From contig NZ_FMXQ01000005.1 in the NCBI RefSeq assembly GCF_900104485.1, positions 310,001 through 374,000 of the forward strand: 64,000 nucleotides of DNA, read 5' to 3'. The notes below the pieces were generated by a model. It worked only from the letters and a program-made list of their open reading frames with translations, was not told the DNA's origin and did not search any database. The DNA is from Bauldia litoralis (GTDB taxonomy: Bacteria > Pseudomonadota > Alphaproteobacteria > Rhizobiales > Kaistiaceae). How positions within the stretch are numbered: the stretch's first letter is position 1; each line of letters starts with the position of its first letter. Position numbers and translations under genes: made by a program. This document shows positions 17,896-26,006 of this stretch, in pieces.

Positions 17896-19070
17896 TGTCC
17901 GGGTCCCCATTCTCCCCGTGGCCTGCCTTCACGGAGGAAGAGGCCGACGCAACCCGCGCGGTGATGCTTTCCAACCAGGTGAACTACTGGACAGGGCCGC
18001 AGGGCCGTTCCTTCGAGCAAGAGTTCGCGGCGTTTACCGGGACCGCCTGCGCTATCGCCGTTGCCAACGGAACGGTGGCGCTCGATCTGGCATGGATGGC
18101 CCTCGGCGTCGGTCCGGGGGACGAGGTGATCGTCACGCCCCGCACATTCATTGCCTCCGTCTCCAGTATCGTTAACACCGGCGCCGTGCCGGTCTTTGCC
18201 GATGTCGACCGCGACAGCCAGAACATCACTCCGGAGACGGTCACGCCGCTGATCTCTCCGAAGACGCGAGCCATCCTCACCGTTCACCTCAACGGCTGGC
18301 CGTGCGAGATGGACGGCTTTCGCGACATCGCCAATGCCACCGGCGTCAGCCTTGTCGAGGATTGCGCCCAGGCGCACGGGGCTCGATTTCGCGGAAGTCC
18401 GGTGGGCGCACTTGGCGACATCGCCGCTTGGTCGTTTTGTCAGGACAAGATCATGTCAACCGGCGGCGAAGGCGGCATGCTGACGACCAACCGTCGCGAT
18501 CTCTGGTCGAGCGCGTGGTCATACAAGGATCACGGCAAATCGCCGGAGGCGGCTTTCGAGCGCCAGCGTCCGGCGGGATACCGCTGGCTCCACGATAGCT
18601 TCGGTAGCAACGCTCGACTGACCGAGATGCAATCCGCCATTGGACGGATCCAGCTGAAGCGGATGCCCGCATGGCACGGGGCCCGCACCCGGAACGCCGC
18701 AGCCATTCTCGAGGCCGCCCACAACCATCCTGTCTGGCGCGTCCCCGACATGCCGCCGCACATCGACCACGCTTGGTACCGATGCCACCTTGCGGTCCGG
18801 CCGGACAGTCTGAAGAATGGCTGGGACCGGGACCGGATCATTGCCCGGATCAACGCTCTTGGCGTGCCATGCAATGTCGGTTCGTGTCCGGAAGTCTATC
18901 GCGAGCGCGCCTTCGACGACACCGGATATCGGCCGGCGCAGCGCCTTGCGGTCGCAAGGGAGCTCGGCGAGACGAGCGTGGTGTTCCTCGTTCACCCGAC
19001 CCTGACGGTCGAGGAGATCGATCGGACCTGCCTGGCGATTTCGGATGTCGCGCGCGAGGCGATCCGGTAG
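17895..19070 (+). CDS. pglE: DegT/DnrJ/EryC1 aminotransferase (PglE-like)
   Basis: The 391-residue protein belongs to the PLP-dependent sugar aminotransferases. It is expected to convert the UDP-4-keto sugar made by the upstream dehydratase into the 4-amino sugar, using glutamate. The PLP lysine is K185 in SFCQDKIMSTGGEGG, and VEDCAQAHGA at about 154-163 gives the Asp that holds the pyridine nitrogen. AVANGTVALDLAW near 55-67 is the phosphate-binding region. The ATG at 17895 directly follows the acetyltransferase, and the earlier part of the open frame overlaps that gene and is not used. It is the last gene of the rightward operon and converges with the ABC exporter 16 bp later. Confidence 0.9.
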   Translation: MSGSPFSPWPAFTEEEADATRAVMLSNQVNYWTGPQGRSFEQEFAAFTGTACAIAVANGTVALDLAWMALGVGPGDEVIVTPRTFIASVSSIVNTGAVPVFADVDRDSQNITPETVTPLISPKTRAILTVHLNGWPCEMDGFRDIANATGVSLVEDCAQAHGARFRGSPVGALGDIAAWSFCQDKIMSTGGEGGMLTTNRRDLWSSAWSYKDHGKSPEAAFERQRPAGYRWLHDSFGSNARLTEMQSAIGRIQLKRMPAWHGARTRNAAAILEAAHNHPVWRVPDMPPHIDHAWYRCHLAVRPDSLKNGWDRDRIIARINALGVPCNVGSCPEVYRERAFDDTGYRPAQRLAVARELGETSVVFLVHPTLTVEEIDRTCLAISDVAREAIR

Positions 19071-19086
19071 AGCGCTGTCGGGAGCC

Positions 19087-20712
19087 CTAAGCGCTGAGCG
19101 GCCTGCCCTGCCCCCCAACCAGCGGAAGTCGCCCGCCCTCGAGCGCATGAACGGTCGACATCCTGGTGGCCAATTCCCGATCATGGGTGATCACGATGAC
19201 CGTCGGTTGAGACGAGAGCGCCTCGATATTGGCGAGCAAGGTCCGCACCGTCCTCTCATCCAGATGATTGGTTGGCTCGTCCAGTATCAGGATCTTGGGG
19301 TTGCCAAGCAACGCCCGTGCTATAGCCAGCATTTGATGCTGTCCGCCCGAAAGGGAAACGCCTGCCTTGCCGATGTCGGTATCGTAACCGTCGGGCAGCG
19401 TGCGAATGAAGGCGTCGGCGCCCGAGAGCGCCGCCGCAGCCGCCACCTCGGCCGCAGTCGCGGACGGAAATCCGTAGGCGATGTTGGCAGATATCGTGCC
19501 GCTGAAGATAAGCGGGTCCTGCAACACGACGCCGACCTGGCGGCGATAGTGGTCGAGCGCCATGTCGGCGAGCGGCTTGCCATCGATGAGGAGCGATCCG
19601 CTGTCCGGCTCGTAGAGGCCGAGTAGAAGGCAGATCAGCGTGGTCTTGCCGGATCCGTTGGGACCGATAATGGCAACCGTGGCGCCGGGCGGGACGCTGA
19701 GGTCAAGGCCAGCGAGGAGCGGGTCCGGGCCATGCGAGAAATGGATGTCCCGACAGGTGATCCCACCCTCGACGACGTGTTCCAGTGTGCCTCCGGCCGG
19801 CGTCTGCCGCTCCGCGGCCAGCGTCCGGGCAATGGCATCCAGTGCGTTGATCCCGGCGAGAACTGATGGCAAGGCGATCCACATCGCCTTGATGCTCGAA
19901 CCGAGTTGCGCCAGCACGAAGAAATAGGCCGCAAGGGCGCCGACGGTCATCCACCCCATCGCAACCGCGTTTCCGCCAACGATCAGTGTGATGACACTGA
20001 CGATCGTGATGACGAAGGCCTGGAGCGCGGTATACGCCGTGGCCGTCCAGGCCACCCGGCTGCCCGCCGAGCTTAGCGCGTCGACGTGAACCGCCTGACT
20101 CTGCAGTTCGAATGCCTCGGCCCCACGCAGCCGCGTCAATTCGGTCCGACGCAGGGCAGCGATGACGTTCCCGTCGAAGTTTCTGAAAGCGGTTCGGAAT
20201 CGGTCGACCCGGTGGCGCAGCGCCCGGCCGAGAAAGCGGTTGGCAAGAAAGGTGAATGGTACCATGAGCAGCGTTGACACTAGGAGAGTCGGCGCCACGA
20301 TCATCAGCACGATCCCGAAGATCAGACTGGTGATCAGCCCGGGAAGAACCACCCCGGCGATCGCGTTGCTGCCGATGTCGAGGCGCTCGGTGTCGTGAAC
20401 AATCGTATTGTGAAGCGCGGAACGGTCCGCCGCGCTCGAAAACAGACCGGCAAGCTGATAGGCCTTCGCCATCATCTCCTGTCGCAGGTCGCCGATCACC
20501 AGCTTGGTGACCCGCAACGAATGGTGACGGGAAAGGAGCAGCATCCCCGAAGAGGCCGCAGCCAGAAACAGGATCACCCCGCAGGGGATCAGCAACTCGA
20601 TTAGTCCGGCATGCGCCAATATCCGATCGAAGATGACCTTGATCAACCAAGCGATCGGGATCAATAGCAGCGACTGAAGGACGGAAAGCACCACCGAAAA
20701 GGCCAATTCCAT
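19087..20712 (-). CDS. ABC exporter, fused membrane and ATPase domains (PglK/MsbA-like flippase)
   Basis: This half-transporter has at least 541 residues. Six hydrophobic segments fill about 1-290. The ATPase domain has Walker A GPNGSGKT at 350-357, the signature LSGGQ at 454-458 and Walker B ILILDEP at 474-480. By context it is a candidate flippase for the undecaprenyl-linked glycan, because PglK plays that role beside a PglF/C/D/E set in Campylobacter, and no other flippase is visible in the window. The open frame continues upstream of the ATG at 20712 to about 20793 with sensible content (LRRYWLFR just before the ATG). A non-ATG start may therefore add about 27 residues. The substrate is inferred. 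Confidence 0.8.
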   Translation of the reverse strand: MELAFSVVLSVLQSLLLIPIAWLIKVIFDRILAHAGLIELLIPCGVILFLAAASSGMLLLSRHHSLRVTKLVIGDLRQEMMAKAYQLAGLFSSAADRSALHNTIVHDTERLDIGSNAIAGVVLPGLITSLIFGIVLMIVAPTLLVSTLLMVPFTFLANRFLGRALRHRVDRFRTAFRNFDGNVIAALRRTELTRLRGAEAFELQSQAVHVDALSSAGSRVAWTATAYTALQAFVITIVSVITLIVGGNAVAMGWMTVGALAAYFFVLAQLGSSIKAMWIALPSVLAGINALDAIARTLAAERQTPAGGTLEHVVEGGITCRDIHFSHGPDPLLAGLDLSVPPGATVAIIGPNGSGKTTLICLLLGLYEPDSGSLLIDGKPLADMALDHYRRQVGVVLQDPLIFSGTISANIAYGFPSATAAEVAAAAALSGADAFIRTLPDGYDTDIGKAGVSLSGGQHQMLAIARALLGNPKILILDEPTNHLDERTVRTLLANIEALSSQPTVIVITHDRELATRMSTVHALEGGRLPLVGGQGRPLSA

Positions 20713-20920
20713 TCGGAACAGCCAGTAGCGGCGCAGATAGTCCGTCCAGATTGCGGGTATGCGAATCGCGATGTCCTTTGCCGTCCACTCAGTCAGTCAG
20801 ATCGAGTCGCAAATTCTACTCGCTTTCATATATTCTTCGAGTCGCCGTGCCGTAGCGGCTTCTGAAGATCCGATGTGCAGAGCGCTGGCACCTCGGGTCG
20901 CATCGTAAAGAAAGGTCGAG

Positions 20921-22030
20921 TTGTCGCGCATCCTCGTCGTCTTCGGTACGCGTCCGGAAGCCATCAAGCTCTGTCCCGTTGTGTCCGAGCTGCGGAAATC
21001 GGTAGGGGTTGATGTGCGCGTTTGCGTGACTGGACAACATCGGGAATTGCTTGACCAGGTTCTGCGGATCTCTGGCATCACCCCAGACATCGATCTAGAT
21101 CTCATGCGGCACGATCAATCTCTCGACCGATTGACCGCCGCTGTCCTCGAAGAACTTGGCCCCGTGCTTGAGCGGGAATGTCCGGACTGCGTCGTCGTGC
21201 AGGGCGACACGGCAAGCGCTATGGCGGCGAGTCTGGCCGCCTACTACCACAAGATTCCGGTCGCGCATGTTGAGGCTGGCTTGCGCAGCGGCGACATCCA
21301 TGAACCGTGGCCGGAAGAGGTCGCCCGCCGGGTGATCAGTGCGATCGCAAGTTATCATTTCGCGCCAACCCGACGCGCCGCCGCAGCCCTGTTGCGGGAA
21401 GGCGTGTCTGAAAACACGATCTTTGTCACGGGCAACACAGTAGTCGACGCGCTGCTTGCCGCCAGAGCAACGCTCGCCCGCGACCCCGGACTCGTTGCCA
21501 GCCTCGCGCCATTGGTCGATAAGTTTGCTGACAAGCGAATCCTGCTCGTCACCTGCCATCGCCGTCAAACGTTTGGCATAGGTGTGGAGAAAATCGCGCA
21601 CGCCCTGCTCGAACTTGCGAGCCGCGGTGATATCGGGATCGTGTTCCCTGTCCATCCGAACCCGAACATTCGTGATGGTATGGATAGGAAACTCTCGGGA
21701 CATTCCTCGATCGCGCTGATCGAGCCGCAGGACTATTTGCATTTCGTGCGTTTATTGGAGTTGGCGTACCTCATCCTCACTGACTCTGGCGGCGTCCAGG
21801 AGGAGGCGCCGGTCTTCGGCAAGCCGGTCTTGGTCATGCGAGACGCGACGGAGCGCATGGAGAGTATAGACGCAGGGAGTGCAAGACTCGTCGGGACCAG
21901 TACCGACGCGATCGTTTCGACTGCAAGTCTTCTCTTGGACGATGCGGACGCCTACAGCGCTATGGCGAACACGTACAGTCCATTTGGTGACGGACTGGCT
22001 GCGCAGCGCATTGCAGCGGTGCTGTCATAA
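20921..22030 (+). CDS. wecB: UDP-N-acetylglucosamine 2-epimerase (non-hydrolysing)
   Basis: The 369-residue protein converts UDP-GlcNAc to UDP-ManNAc in the cytoplasm. It opens with VFGTRPEAIKLCPV, the hallmark of the family, followed by VTGQHRELLDQVL, VQGDTASAMAASLAA, VAHVEAGLRSGD and the late motif LTDSGGVQEEAP, which together form the UDP-sugar site. Length and motif order are those of complete WecB. TTG is the start, preceded by AAAGAAAGG. Downstream lies a heavily mutated copy of its usual partner wecC, so the pathway to UDP-ManNAcA appears broken here and UDP-ManNAc may be the end product unless a WecC lies elsewhere. Confidence 0.93.
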   Translation: MSRILVVFGTRPEAIKLCPVVSELRKSVGVDVRVCVTGQHRELLDQVLRISGITPDIDLDLMRHDQSLDRLTAAVLEELGPVLERECPDCVVVQGDTASAMAASLAAYYHKIPVAHVEAGLRSGDIHEPWPEEVARRVISAIASYHFAPTRRAAAALLREGVSENTIFVTGNTVVDALLAARATLARDPGLVASLAPLVDKFADKRILLVTCHRRQTFGIGVEKIAHALLELASRGDIGIVFPVHPNPNIRDGMDRKLSGHSSIALIEPQDYLHFVRLLELAYLILTDSGGVQEEAPVFGKPVLVMRDATERMESIDAGSARLVGTSTDAIVSTASLLLDDADAYSAMANTYSPFGDGLAAQRIAAVLS

Positions 22031-22041
22031 GAACCGATCTT

Positions 22042-22490
22042 CCAGCGGTTTTGGTCGTCGGTCTCGATATGTCGGCCTGCCGACTGCCGTCCTGATCGCC
22101 AGCTTCGGACAAAAGGTCGTGGGAATGGATGTTAGTCCCATTATGGTCTCGACAATCAACTCTGGCCGCACCCATTTCGAGGAGGCCGACCTCGACGGGC
22201 TAGTTCACAAGGTGGTCAGCAACGGAATGTTTCGGGCCAGCCCGGAGCCGGTCGGCGGCGACGTATTCCTGATCGCGGTACCTACCCCGAGCCGTGCGGA
22301 CTCAAGACCCCAGAACTAACGTTTGTCCATGACGCGACGCGTTCTTTCGGGCCCTTCTCAAGACTGGCGATATCGCGATTCCTTGAATCGACATCGCCAG
22401 TCGGCACGACCGAGAACATCTCCGAACGGCTCGCCGACCTGAGGCCTGATCTAGCCATGCCGACGCGGGCCAGCGAGGACGGCTCGCCCC
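22042..22490 (+). pseudogene. Decayed N-terminal remnant of UDP-ManNAc dehydrogenase (wecC)
   Basis: Just after wecB, three frames in succession reproduce the N-terminal third of a WecC/UDP-sugar dehydrogenase. The first gives AVLVVGL, the next YVGLPTAVLIASFGQKVVG and FLIAVPTP, the next LKTGDIAI, and finally LESTSPVGTTENISERLADL. Each switch is a frameshift, and similarity ends near 22490, about 150 residues into a protein that is normally about 430. The NAD-binding loop and the STSPVGTT motif are still recognisable, so decay is fairly recent. The neighbouring GT4 gene on the other strand ends at 22496, so the insertion of that gene pair probably removed the rest. Confidence 0.82.
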
Positions 22491-22495
22491 TCGAG

Positions 22496-23566
22496 TCACG
22501 ACGCTAGGCGCTCGAACAGATTGAGGTACACGTCGATCTTCGCGAGATCGACTATCTCGCAGCGTGGCGTCCTCGGCGGAGGCGTGTGGAGCGTCGCGGT
22601 CGCGGCCGCGATGAGCGCCTCGAGATCGCGGGTCTTGACGCAGATCGTGCCGGTAGGGCGGGCTACCGCGTCGCTGGCGATCGCGGGGACGCCGATGAAG
22701 AGCGCCTCGCGGACGGAGTTCGCGTCCCCGTCGGTGACCGTCGGGCGCAGGAACAGGTGTGCGTGTGCCAGCACCGGGACGAACGGCCACGACTCGGTGT
22801 GCCAAAGGATGCTATCGGAGACGCCGAGTTCGGCGGCGCGCGCGTGTAACGCGGCGAGCCGCGGCTCATCCTTAGGCAGGTGATCCCAGAACGCGACGAC
22901 CAGCCCGATCGCCGGGTAGCTGGGGCGCAATCGACCGACAAGCTCGACAAGGTGGTCGAAGCCGTAGAGATCGACGCCCGCGTACACGTCGACCTTGCCG
23001 TTCGCGGCCAGCACCGGATGCCGCCCCGATAGGAAATCGCGCTGCGACGGCGACAGGCCGTCTTCCCCCGGCGCGTGGCACGCCGGGGGCAAGAACCCGG
23101 GCTGATGGATAATGCGCTCTTCGGGCACACCGGCGGCGCGCGCCGCCGCGGCGAGCTCGGGGCTAACCGCGACGACGTAGGTAGCGCGGCGCATCGCCCA
23201 TGACGCAAGCGCGCGCGTGCGGGGGTTCGCGAGGTAGTCTGGCAGCGCGACGTTGCGGAGCCGGATAATCACCTGCTTGCCGCGCATCGCCATCGTTGCC
23301 GCGAGCAACCACACCTCCAGACGGGCCGAGCACACGTAGATCACGCGCTCCGGCGCGGCGACCGCGTAGCGCAGCATCCACGCCATGCGGCGCCGCGCGA
23401 CCGAGACTACATTTCGGCCGTTGGTGCCGCTCGAAACTGCATTGTAGATAACGTGATCGAGCCCGCGTTCGTCGAGCATCGCCGAGAGCCGCATCACATG
23501 CGTGGACGTCCCCCCGTAGGGTGGCGGATAACTCCCTAGGATTGCGATACGGGCGGGCTTCGTCAC
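22496..23566 (-). CDS. Glycosyltransferase family 4
   Basis: From the GTG at 23566 the protein has 356 residues and a GT-B fold. The N-terminal half starts with IAILGSYPPPYGGTSTHVMR, the glycine-rich loop of GT4 enzymes. The C-terminal half has HLFLRPTVTDGDANSVREAL, where TDGDANSVREAL stands at the donor-phosphate position usually filled by E-x7-E. The first Glu is replaced here, an unusual variant also seen in some GT4 subfamilies. The GTG overlaps the asnB stop codon by 4 bp, so both are expressed together. The pair is visibly more GC-rich than its neighbours and may have come as a unit. Sugar specificity is unknown. Confidence 0.82.
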   Translation of the reverse strand: MTKPARIAILGSYPPPYGGTSTHVMRLSAMLDERGLDHVIYNAVSSGTNGRNVVSVARRRMAWMLRYAVAAPERVIYVCSARLEVWLLAATMAMRGKQVIIRLRNVALPDYLANPRTRALASWAMRRATYVVAVSPELAAAARAAGVPEERIIHQPGFLPPACHAPGEDGLSPSQRDFLSGRHPVLAANGKVDVYAGVDLYGFDHLVELVGRLRPSYPAIGLVVAFWDHLPKDEPRLAALHARAAELGVSDSILWHTESWPFVPVLAHAHLFLRPTVTDGDANSVREALFIGVPAIASDAVARPTGTICVKTRDLEALIAAATATLHTPPPRTPRCEIVDLAKIDVYLNLFERLAS

Positions 23567-25395
23567 AGGTACTCCTCGGCCCACAAGGCGAGCTGGAGCA
23601 TCTTGTACAGCAGGAAACCGTGGTCGACGCGCCCCGTGGCGTGCTCGTCGATCGCTCGCCGACACGCCTCCGGATCGAACATCCCGGAGCGTCCGTGCAG
23701 GAGGGTCGCCTCAAGCACCGGCAGCAGCGGCCCACGCAGCCAGGCGCGATACGGCACGCCAAATCCCCGCTTCGGGCCGTTGAGGATCGTGTCGGGCACG
23801 GTCCCGCGCAGCGCGCGACGTAGGAGCCACTTCTTGCCGAGCCATCGGACCTTGGAGGACGACGGCAGTCCGATGACGTAATCGGTGAGCTCGGTGTCGA
23901 GGAACGGCAATCGGACCTCGAGGCCGTGGGCCATCGTAGCGCGATCGACCTTCTCGCAGAACAGGTCGGGCAGGAGGATCGAGGCGTCGGTGTAGAGCAT
24001 GCGCTGCACGGGATCGAGCGGGCCGACGCGCCGATGCAGCTCGCCATAGCGAACGAACGGGTCGGTTTGCTCCGCCGACACCCGAGCGTCGGCCCCGAGC
24101 AGCCGCGTGGGGGCGCTCTGGGCGCTCTCCTCTGTCAGCAGGAGCGCCATCCTGCGCCCGGGATCGGGCGCGCCGACCGCGTGCAGCAAGCGCTCAAGGC
24201 GCGCGTGTCGCGGGAGCAGCTGGAGCGCTGGCGCTCCCCGGGCCAGCGCTCGCCACAATCTCTCGAACGCGAGTACGTTGTAGCGCCGGTACCCGGCGAA
24301 GATCTCGTCGCCGCCATCGCCTTGAAGAACAACCTTCGGCTTCCCGCCGAGCTGCTGAGCCACTAGGTAGAGCGGGATGTTCGCCGCGTCGCCGAACGGC
24401 TGATCGTGCTGGCGAACCAGCGCGCGGATGACGCCGGCGATGTCTGCGCCGCGGACGACGAATTCGTGGTGCGAGGTGCCCACGTGCTCGGCCACAAGGC
24501 GGGCCTTCGCCATCTCGCCCGGGTCGAAGTCGAACGAAACCGTATAGGAGTCGACCCGACTCGCGTGGCGCGCCGCCAGCGTCGTGATCGCCGACGAGTC
24601 GATCCCTCCGCTGAGCAGCACGCCGACGGGCACGTCGCTGATCAGGTGGCGACGGACCGCGGCCTCGAGCAGCGACGTGACGCGTGCCGTAGCGTCTTCG
24701 AGAGTGTCGGCGCAGGGACGGACGTGGTCGATTCGCCAAAACGAGGCCTGCCTCGCCCCATCTCGATCGATCGTGAGGTGGTGGCCCGGCTCAAGCCGTT
24801 CAATCCCCGCGAAAAGCGTTCGTGCGCCGAGGGTCGTCCCGTACCAGCAGAACTCGTGGAGCCCCGGCGCGTCGATCCGCGCAGTCACCCGTCGCGACGC
24901 GAGCAGGCACTTGATCTCCGAGCCGAACACCAGCCCGCTAGGGGAACGCGCGAGGTAGAGCGGCTTCTGCCCGAATCGGTCGCGCGCGAGGACGAGGCGT
25001 TGCTCCGTGCGATCCCAGATCGCGAGGGCGAACATGCCGTTGAGCCGCGCGAAGCTCGCCACCCCGTCGCGGCGGTAGCCAGCGAGTATGACCTCGGTGT
25101 CCCCGGTGGTGGCAAACCTGTCCCCGAGGGCTAGGAGTTCGTTGCGCAGCGCGGGGAAGTTGTAGATCTCACCATTGAACACAACGTGGTACCGACCGTC
25201 GATGCTGGCCATCGGCTGGTTCGCACGCGCGGCGAGGTCGAGGATTGACAGCCGACGGTGCCCGAGACCGATTGGTCCGTCGATCCATGCGCCCTGGTGA
25301 TCCGGCCCGCGGTGCCCGATCGACATGGCCATCGCCGCGATCACGTCGCGCGCGGGCGGGTCGTGGAAGTCGAGGATGCCAGCGATCCCGCACAT
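23563..25395 (-). CDS. asnB: Asparagine synthase, glutamine-hydrolysing (AsnB family)
   Basis: The 610-residue protein is complete for the family. The N-terminal glutaminase domain begins MCGIAGI with the catalytic Cys2, and NGEIYNFPALR and GDTEVILAGY follow. The C-terminal synthetase domain has the ATP pyrophosphatase loop GVLLSGGIDSSA and the conserved GDGGDEIFAGYRRY. It would amidate aspartate, or in polysaccharide loci a carboxyl group on a sugar or on an attached amino acid. Such AsnB homologues are common in O-antigen clusters. AGGA lies about 10 nt before the ATG. Just upstream is the degenerate glnS fragment, and downstream the coupled GT4 gene. True asparagine synthesis cannot be excluded. 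Confidence 0.9.
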   Translation of the reverse strand: MCGIAGILDFHDPPARDVIAAMAMSIGHRGPDHQGAWIDGPIGLGHRRLSILDLAARANQPMASIDGRYHVVFNGEIYNFPALRNELLALGDRFATTGDTEVILAGYRRDGVASFARLNGMFALAIWDRTEQRLVLARDRFGQKPLYLARSPSGLVFGSEIKCLLASRRVTARIDAPGLHEFCWYGTTLGARTLFAGIERLEPGHHLTIDRDGARQASFWRIDHVRPCADTLEDATARVTSLLEAAVRRHLISDVPVGVLLSGGIDSSAITTLAARHASRVDSYTVSFDFDPGEMAKARLVAEHVGTSHHEFVVRGADIAGVIRALVRQHDQPFGDAANIPLYLVAQQLGGKPKVVLQGDGGDEIFAGYRRYNVLAFERLWRALARGAPALQLLPRHARLERLLHAVGAPDPGRRMALLLTEESAQSAPTRLLGADARVSAEQTDPFVRYGELHRRVGPLDPVQRMLYTDASILLPDLFCEKVDRATMAHGLEVRLPFLDTELTDYVIGLPSSSKVRWLGKKWLLRRALRGTVPDTILNGPKRGFGVPYRAWLRGPLLPVLEATLLHGRSGMFDPEACRRAIDEHATGRVDHGFLLYKMLQLALWAEEYL

Positions 25396-25404
25396 GCCGC
25401 GTTC

Positions 25405-25806
25405 CTAGGACATCTCCCCTGGGGACTGGTCGTCGACATAGGCCATGCCGGTGCGGATCAGTTCGATCGCCCAAGGGGAAGAGTTGCTGGAAATAGTCCG
25501 AGGCGTAACGGGCCTGTTCGCCCCGCCGAAGCGGAGCCGGCGGACGCCCTGAATGCCGTAGATACTTCCCTGTTCTTCCTTGGCCCGGTTGTCGTTGACG
25601 TGGAGATGGCACTGCCCAGCGAACTCCGAAGTCCCGCCGAAATTGAGGCAGACCGAACTGGTGTCGCGGGCGTGCAGGCAGCCGTTCGGCTTGCGCGGGA
25701 ACCGTGAAATCACCGTCCCGTTCCGCCCGGCCCCGATATCGGCACGAATGATGTAGCGAATGAAGTCTTGGCCCGTTTCGCGCGCACCTGTTCCGTCCTC
25801 AACCAT
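25405..25806 (-). pseudogene. Glutaminyl-tRNA synthetase N-terminal remnant with destroyed HIGH motif
   Basis: The translated strand reads DFIRYIIRADIGAG, SRFPRKPNGCLH, VCLNFGGTSEFAGQCHLHVN, YASDYFQQLF and WAIELIRTGMAYVDDQSP. These are the successive blocks of the GlnRS catalytic N-terminus. Two features show it is dead. The ATP-binding HIGH motif after the Pro-Asn-Gly is now HARD (about 25663-25674), and the YASDYFQQLF block at 25478-25513 is in a different frame from the flanking blocks. A TAG ends it right before asnB, about 150 residues into a protein of about 550. It could be the scar of the chromosomal site where the asnB pair inserted, or a carried fragment of a second glnS. Confidence 0.83.
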
Positions 25807-26006
25807 AGGCTGGTCCTTCTGGTTCCGGTGCTCGTCGGTCGCCGAATGCTGTCTGCCAAGTTTCCGACCTCCGACCAAGAACGTTGGCCAACGCCAGCGC
25901 CGACTTCGAGGTCAGCATGTTGCGCGAGCAACGCTTCCCGGGTAATTCCCGAGACTTGAGTATCAGACTCCACCGCGTCGCCGGAACACCCGTTCTCCGG
26001 AGGATC
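25807..26006. other. Intergenic stretch, no gene recognised; RBS for epimerase
   Basis: The frame of the following epimerase is open upstream from 25884, but the extra 41 codons show no similarity to an epimerase N-terminus. GGAGG at 25999-26003 lies 3 nt before the ATG at 26007. This is a rather short spacing, but it is the only convincing ribosome binding site. Confidence 0.4.

Noticed and set aside
19071-19086. AGCGCT repeats between the convergent pglE-like and exporter genes as a terminator
   Set aside because: The stem would be short and no T-run follows on either strand.
19703-20788. Second leftward frame overlapping the ABC exporter
   Set aside because: It is frame-shifted relative to the exporter, which has all ABC motifs. 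The alternative has none.
22302-22805. Leftward 167-codon frame over the end of the GT4 gene and the wecC remnant
   Set aside because: The GT4 frame is better supported and the wecC remnant explains the rest of the sequence.
4130-25395. Possible lasso-peptide or similar RiPP locus, suggested by the nucleotidyltransferase-like and asnB genes
   Set aside because: The two genes are 18 kb apart, no precursor or leader peptidase is seen, and both are also common in polysaccharide loci.
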